A DNA stretch of 64,000 bases from Pampus argenteus (Eukaryota > Chordata > Actinopteri > Scombriformes > Stromateidae), in the NCBI GenBank assembly GCA_036937835.1, contig CM072878.1, positions 18,084,501 through 18,148,500 on the forward strand, read 5' to 3'. Positions within the stretch are counted from its first letter, which is position 1. Each line of letters starts with the position of its first letter. Positions 57,620-64,000 of the stretch are shown one piece after another. Both the position numbers and the translations under genes were made by a program. The notes below the pieces were generated by a model. The model had not been told where the DNA came from and searched no databases. It was given only the letters and a program-made list of their open reading frames with translations.

Positions 57620-60600
57620 TCATGGCAGATCGCTCGGTGGGATGGTGTGCCTCCGATCATAAGCAGTGTCGTCGCTCTCCTCTCCATCGCTTACTTCATC
57701 CAGGACCCTCTCTCTTTCCTCCTCCTCTTCCGTTTCACTCTCTCGCCTCAGCCGCTCCCGTTCCCGGTCTCTCTCTCTGTAGGAGCGAGGCAGTGTGGGA
57801 ATCTGAGAGCGCAAAGAGACCAAAATTAAGGTAGGCCATGTAGCCTGTCCAACAACTGACAGAATCACATGCAAACTCTTGTTGCATGCAGAGATGAGTG
57901 GATTGGTGATTTTAGCTAAATAATCCATGTACCCCTGGTGCGCCATGCTAACTCTTGGTATACATATGCTAGCATAATATGCGGAAGAACAGTCTCCAAA
58001 CAGTTGAGTACAGGTTTACTACTATTTAAAGCAGACTGATGTCTTATTAAAGGTATATCAAGTTTTATACGATTTCCTATATACATTATAATGTCGGATG
58101 TCAATGTTAAACACAGTCAAAGGTCCAAAACTCGAGGTGAACATTGTTAGAGTCACAATGGAGGGGGCACAGATTGTACGCTAAAGAGTTAGCATGATGA
58201 TACTATTACTCACAGAGCATACCAGAATGACCTGAGGATACATGGACGATTTAGATATCTCATTACTTGACAGAACATGGTGAATTTCTAATAGTGTTGT
58301 ATCAGACGACTTATAGTACAAGTATTATTATGCGACAAGAAAAAGCAGTGGTTATTGATACCTGGTTATCATGGCTGGGCAGGGCGCAATAGCCCGGCTC
58401 CGTCCTGTGGAGGAGGCGTGGTGAATGAGTACGGAAAGGTCGGGGGGAAGGTGAACAAACAGAGCGTGGAGAGGGGGAACGGATGGAGCGTGGTGACGGA
58501 GATCGGATAGAGCGGGATGGTGAGTAAGTGATTGAGGTGGACTGGGAGAGAACGTGGCCGTGGTGGTTTTGTTTGGGTGGGCGAGGGGAGCGAGGAGGCA
58601 GCTCGGGCGGTTTGAAAGGGTCAATCAGGTCCATCTCTGTGAGTATCGGGGGTGGAGGGATGAAATCAAGCTCCTCCCCCGGCGAGAGAATTTGCATTTC
58701 TGCCGCGTCAATTTCGGCAAGCTCCGCCTTCGACAAGTGGTCCACGATCCCGGCGCCGAAAGAGTCTCCCACCACATTGATGGAGGTACGCATTCTGTCA
58801 CTGAGTGGACAAACAGTGTGAGTGAAATAGAGCCACCAAGAGATGAATAACACCAACGGGTTCACCACAAATGTATTTCTTGCTATTCACCCCACTCATC
58901 AAACACCTGACTCACAGCAGCCAGTCGACAGCGATGAGCAGACTGATGTCCTGTGTGGGCAGGCCGACAGCAGTCAGGATCAGCAGCATGGTCACCAGTC
59001 CAGCACTGGGAATACTGGCAGCTCCCACACTGGCCAGAGTGGCGGTCATACTGCATGGAAAAAAGAGGGTTGTAGAGGGTTTAAGGCCCTGACACACAAA
59101 GTGGAGCATATCTGAGATCTTGTTGTAAATGAATTGTAGTTGAACACACCACAAATCCAGCAGAAAAGTAGAGCTGCAATGATTAATTGATAGAAAATGA
59201 ATCTACTATTTTGATAATTGAATAATTGTTATTTCTCAAGGAAAAGTAGACAATCAGACAATGTTGCACATATTCTGTGCTTGCTTGAGAAGATAATAGT
59301 CAGTAATATTTGCAATCGAAAGAAGAAAATTAAGTCTTTGAATTTAGCTGGCCAACAAAAACAAACTAGTCAAACATTTTCACAACGTCTCATTAAAGAC
59401 TTGGAATATAAATTGAGAATATGCCTGATAAAAAGTATGTACTGGCACTATAAAATTTGACTTTTCTTTGCACCGCCATTGTTGGCTTATGGCTTTTGCA
59501 TGTGGGAGAAGAAAGGAAAAGGCATTGGGGGAAAAAAATAAAGAGAAACCACATTTAATGGTTGAAACCCCTGATTCACAGCCACCAGCTGTTGATTCAA
59601 CATGCTTAGTCAGACGAATTAATCCAATTATCTTCATGTAAGAGGCCTAAAAGGTATCCGATACCACTTGGCTTCAGCAATAAAAGGGTGAGCACAACTT
59701 GTTAGGACAACAACAGGGTTTCCACCCACAGATTTATCTTTATGGCAGATATTTCACCCTTCTCCATCACAAACATACGGATAATAGAAGCAAAGCTGTA
59801 GGTTTTATATAGTAGTTTTATCCAAAGTGATTTACAAATTTGCCTCTAATTATTTAACCCATTCACACAGGGAGACATTGCTCAAAGACATTTCCAGCTG
59901 GAGATTAAAGCACCAACCCAGCTCTACCTGCTGAGCCACAGCCGCCCTCATTAAATGAAATATTCCCACGTTTTAACGCACACATTTATACAAGGTGTGG
60001 TTTGTAATTGAGTTGCATATGTTCTCCTCTCATATGTATATATATATACATGTTGTAGTAAAAATGTATAAAACAAAGTAGCAGAAGCAGGTTATTTGCT
60101 GGTATTTACATGCATGTTTTGTATGTAATTTGATCATATTGGCAACTTGATAGTGGGAAGAAGGGAAATATTCACTGGAGTTCAACAAAGCAAAATATCT
60201 AATTGTTTTCCCGACTTCTTTTATGTGTTCCTGCCTAAATGTTTAATGCTCAGAAGAATGTTGCTTGTCATGACATGTTAGCGATTAGAGGAATTATCAG
60301 TTTACGTCGGTTCCAGATGTGACTGCAGGCCAGTTAAGACTTTCTAAACCGTGATATTTACTGCGTGTTGCATATTATTCTTAGATTCTCAGAGCTCTGC
60401 CTTACATCTAAATTGTATTTGACAAGCTGCATCACTAATTCTCAGCCTGCTATGACGGGGAGTGGAGAAATTCGAGAGATTTACATACCACATGTGGATC
60501 TTGTTTTAGAAGAATATCCCTGCAGATGATACAATATAGGATACTTTGGAAATTTTGATCTTGGAATTTAGTGGTAAACAGTCGCTGATGAAAGACATAC

Positions 60601-62595
60601 AATAAACAACTTCAAAGTGCCGAGCATCATTTGTAACCCTGCGGCCACAACAAGCAGAGTCTGATCCAAATAGACTGTTTCCAGCCAGACTTAAATGTTT
60701 TCTTAAACCACAAACATGGACAACGAAGAGTCTTATTACTTCATTTAAGTTTTAGGTTTTCATTCGCATCCGTACGTTACAATAAACTGCCTCAAATTGT
60801 TGTGTGTCACATAAAAAAAAAACTGTATTTTGAATTCCACATCACACTTGTGTAAGTTGTATACTGATCCATGATTGGCTCTGAACTAGTTGTGATGTCA
60901 CAAATCCTGCACAGTGACACACATTTACTGATGCTTCATACCAAAAAACAATTCCTGCATAGCAAAAGCGAACCGAGCCGTACTGGACTGACATAATCGG
61001 GGCCAAATTACATTTCTTGTTTGCTTTTTGTGTTGAAAATGTTTGTGTAATGGGCCGATAAAGGGTCGGCCAAGTGGTGCATCTCATCTTTTATTTTCCC
61101 TTCTCTCCTTTTTTACTCATGCTGACTAGTTAGTTGTTACAGTAAGAGGAACACTGTATATGCAGCTTGAGTATATAAGTTCAAAATCTGTATCTTGTTG
61201 TTACTTGGCATGAGGACAGACTATAATATGTTTTAAGGTTAGATGTTAATGATCAAGCCCCTCGGATCTTTACTTTCATGAAAACATGTGGTACAAAGTG
61301 TTGCTGTGTGTACCTATGATTGCATTTGGCGTGTTTCATGTAACAGTAAAGTTTCATGATCCTCATCCACCACTGCAACCAATTAAAGTCACTGCTGCCA
61401 GGAATATGAACCCTGGAAACGCTCTCATGTTTCCACACGAATAAGTTAATATCACAATGTGTGTGTGTGTGTAGATGACAACTCTCTTTACCTGACAGTG
61501 ACAATCTGTCCGCCGTCCAGGGTGATGTCATTCATCTGGGCAATAAAGATGGCTGCCACGGCCTCGTACAGCGCAGTGCCGTCCATATTAATGGTGGCAC
61601 CTATGGGCAGCACGAAGCGAGTTACGCGCTTATCGATCTTCAGATTCTCCTCCAAACAGCGGAAGGTGACCGGCAACGTCCCTGCGCTGAGAAAGTTAAG
61701 AAATAAAATAGGTAGACAGGTGGTGAAAGACAACAGCGCAGAAGTGAGGAGAGAAGTGAAAAAAACCATTAAAAAAAGATGGAGAAATTTGAGTCGGCTG
61801 ATAGCCTCCTCCTAACAGCTGGTCGAGGCCACTGTTGCAATCCTCCAACATGTGAATTAAAGGAATTTGATTCCCGGCCCTGCTAAGCTTGGGTCATAAT
61901 ATAATTAGAGAAAACGTTGATAGGATTAGCCATATTCACTAAAACCTCAGTAATGTGCCAAAATGACAGTTGGTTTCAGCAGCAATACAAAGCAAAACAG
62001 AGCCAGGCAGGATGCAGCAAGGCCAGTTTATCTGGTGACAATTAATCCGAAAGGCTCAGACATTTACAACACGGGATCTGTCTGACATGGACTTGTCTAT
62101 GATAGCAACACACGTTTGGCTCCGCTGTCCTGATTTGTCAGTTCAAGTTGTGTAAAATGCTCAATCTCGCCTTTGGCCCCTTCAGATTTAACCCAAATAG
62201 CTGAAAGCGAATGACAGGCTACACCGATCAATCAGAGTAACTACAGCAGCTGCTACAGGAAAAGATGTTGTAAAGAGAAACATGTGACACACATGTGTTA
62301 ACACATGCCCAAACACAGACACACACACACACACACACACACTTCCTGCAGGGTTTCCTACCTGCTAGCAGTTCCCAAAGCTGTGATCCAAGCCTGGAAG
62401 ATTCCTGAGTAGAAAGTAAAGGGGCTTTTTCTGGTGATACCAAAGAATATAGCAGGTAGGATCAAGCCGCCGTGGATCATCAGGCCCACCATGACGGTCA
62501 CCATGTACATGCCCAGCTGCCGGGCCACCACCTCCAGGTCTCCGATGGCTGCAATCTTCCCCGCAATCAGAGAGGCAATGCCAACAGGAGAGTAC
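57620..62595 (-). CDS. EAAT2-like excitatory amino acid transporter, 3' part
   Basis: Plasma-membrane Na+-coupled glutamate transporter (SLC1 family). Visible exons on the minus strand: 62362-62595, 61492-61686, 58916-59050, 58362-58800 and 57620-57802, about 394 residues. The 5' exons lie beyond the right edge. Transport core: GLMIHGGLILPAIFF, HP1 region ALGTASSAGTLPVTF, NMDGTALYEAVAAIFIAQMN, HP2 GAASIPSAGLVTMLL, and TM8 AVDWLLDRMRTSINVVGDSF with the aspartate and arginine that bind substrate. These read much closer to SLC1A2 than to SLC1A1, A3, A6 or A7. The tail after HLSKAELAEID is about 190 aa, far longer than in SLC1A2. It has Pro-rich, SPSPR-repeat and Arg/Glu-rich parts and ends TIPPSDLP. 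It may be slc1a2 or one of the fish-retained extra EAAT genes (slc1a8/slc1a9). I cannot decide from this window. Confidence 0.87.
59051..61491. other. Large intron of the SLC1 gene
   Basis: No exon seen. Contains a tRNA-type SINE at 59816-59947. Otherwise AT-rich unique-looking sequence. Confidence 0.5.
59816..59947 (-). mobile_element. tRNA-derived SINE
   Basis: On the minus strand it starts GGGCGGCTGTGGCTCAGCAG followed by GTAGAGC, a tRNA-like head with a pol III A box (59939-59928). A degenerate B box (GGTGCTTTAATC, 59913-59902) follows, and the body ends in TTGTAAATCACTTTGGATAA. This head and tail are widespread in fish genomes. Confidence 0.7.
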
Positions 62596-64000
62596 CTGGG
62601 TACAATTAAATCCAGTTTAGTTTAGTTTATTTCCCTCCTCCTCCTTTCTATTAATAATAGACAGTATGTAAATATGTTTATCTTTGAATGAAACGCCTTT
62701 GACGTATGAATCTATCAGTGTTTTCCTGTTTAAAATACATTTCTTGAAGGTAAAGCACTGCTGATGGGATGTATTTATTGTTGTTTAACGTCCGTTGCCT
62801 TAAACGATTTTTTTTAAAGATCTTTTACTGGACATCATTTCAACGTTACAATGGTCTGAAGAAAAACTGGGATAGAAATATGTAAAACAAAAAAAGCCAA
62901 AGCCTACAATGATGTCTTCAGATGTCCCGGAAAAAATATTCTTCACATTTGAGAAGCTGGAAACAGAGAATTTGGACATTTTTGTCACTCAATCTTTATT
63001 CATTTTCACGATGTGAGGACACATTCTTGGATCTCTGGTTTCTGGTTTTGTGCTGCAGTTGTTACGTTTAATGAATATGCTGTGAGACACACAGCGTGAA
63101 TTAAAGCGGTATCCGAGTCAAAGCAACGTCCTGTCACGACAGCGGCCAGGTCAGCTGTGTGCTGAACCCCGAGGTTGGCATTCAGTGACAGTTGTTTGCT
63201 GGAGTATGTATATGATTTGACGGATGTGTCCCCTGTATGATACGTGTTTTTGTATACACTGGCCTCTGTGTTTGGCCGGCTCCATAGGCCCATGAGTAAT
63301 CTGTTTATACAGTGTGAGTGATACGAACAAGGACACAGTTCCTTTGGTGTCCAGCTGCACATGTAGATGGCCTAAGAGAGACAAGCATCCTGCTGTTTGT
63401 CTTCCAACCGTCTACCCTGCTCCCCCTCTTCCCTTCCCTTCCCCGTTCTGAGTGCCGCTGCTCTTTCTCGGCGGGTCCTGTGAGGCCTCAAGGCGTGCGC
63501 TGCTTTTTGAAGGCATGCTCTCACACGCATCTTTCCACGTCTCGCTGTCCCTCCCGCCCTTGCGTATCTGCTTTCTGCTCTGCTGCCAAGCAGCTCCTCT
63601 GCCGTCGGTGGATCCATTACATTTTGGGGATCTTCCATCCCGGCTCCCTTGGGAGACCACAACTTTGTTCCGGGCTCCGGCTCCTGCTACTCCCCAGCAT
63701 ACCACAGACTCCAACATGTCCCAGGGAAACCCTCTCTCTCTCTCTTTCCATCTGTCCGTGTCCTTCACAAACACACTTTCTCCCTCTTCCTCTTCTTCTC
63801 TATTTCAGTTTATCGCTGTCCGTCCCTTTTGCTTGTTCCCACAATATGTCTCACGTACACAATCTTCGCCTTATCCATCACTGTCAGTGACCTCTGTGTG
63901 TGGTATCTCCAGAATGTCAAAGCAATGCAGCCGTTGGCCCACATGAGCAAAAACAGAGACACATGTGTGTCGAGTGTGCGCACACAAGTATACACACAGA
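62596..64000. other. Upstream intron of the SLC1 gene, to the window end
   Basis: The exon that should end in ...MW before YSPVGIA is not found here, so it lies past the right edge. 63400-63850 is C/T-rich low-complexity sequence whose long frames on both strands look non-coding. Confidence 0.5.

Noticed and set aside
58362..58620. SPSPR-repeat stretch as intronic read-through beyond the transporter
   Set aside because: It ends in a usable GT donor at codon phase 0, and the next exon continues in frame with a good acceptor. Kept as coding but flagged for RNA proof.
59816..59947. Possible functional tRNA gene (tRNA-like A box)
   Set aside because: The B box is degenerate and no cloverleaf with an anticodon arm can be drawn; it is a SINE head.
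63318..63946. Several 90-190 codon frames on both strands near the right end
   Set aside because: C/T-rich low-complexity DNA inside the SLC1 upstream intron. Composition of the translations (Ser, Pro, Leu or Arg, Glu, Gly) follows the base bias.

Overview
This is nuclear DNA of a bony fish, probably a percomorph teleost. Genes are compact and multi-exon with GT-AG introns. Microsatellites and short non-autonomous transposons fill introns and spacers. Every protein recognised has a vertebrate orthologue. There is no prokaryotic, organellar, viral or CRISPR content. Exon edges below were placed by reading splice sites and reading phase by hand, and each complete gene model sums to a whole number of codons.

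Layout, left to right. The 5' part of rpl3 (minus, 1-1518) has a C/D snoRNA (SNORD43) in intron 2. slc25a39 (minus, 3479-6684, UTR exon near 8.57 kb) encodes the mitochondrial glutathione importer. grn (plus, 9818-15992) encodes an eight-granulin progranulin. rundc1 (plus, 17617-20935) may contain a 9-nt microexon. A C2H2 zinc-finger gene (plus, 23579-25022) has eleven fingers and a frameshifted twelfth. rpl27 (plus, 26118-29475) has a TOP promoter. ifi35 (plus, 31059-34225) sits behind a textbook ISRE. bcat2 (minus, 36961-43484) and hsd17b14 (minus, 44035-47034) follow. kcna7 (plus, 49421-53078) is a Kv1-type channel whose coding region is split by one intron. The last gene is the 3' two thirds of an EAAT2-like glutamate transporter (minus, 57620 to beyond the right edge) with an unusually long C-terminal tail.

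The genes do not form an operon or pathway. Their order reflects vertebrate synteny. slc25a39, grn, rundc1, rpl27 and ifi35 have human counterparts on 17q21. bcat2, hsd17b14 and kcna7 have human counterparts on 19q13.33. The switch between the two blocks lies between ifi35 and bcat2 (34.4-36.9 kb), where a large foldback element is inserted.

I found no convincing new biological system. The points most worth a second look are the EAAT2-like transporter tail, the conserved four-cysteine iron-sulfur loop of slc25a39, the ISRE of ifi35, the snoRNA in rpl3, two GC-AG introns, the candidate microexon, the decayed zinc finger and a family of long foldback MITEs.
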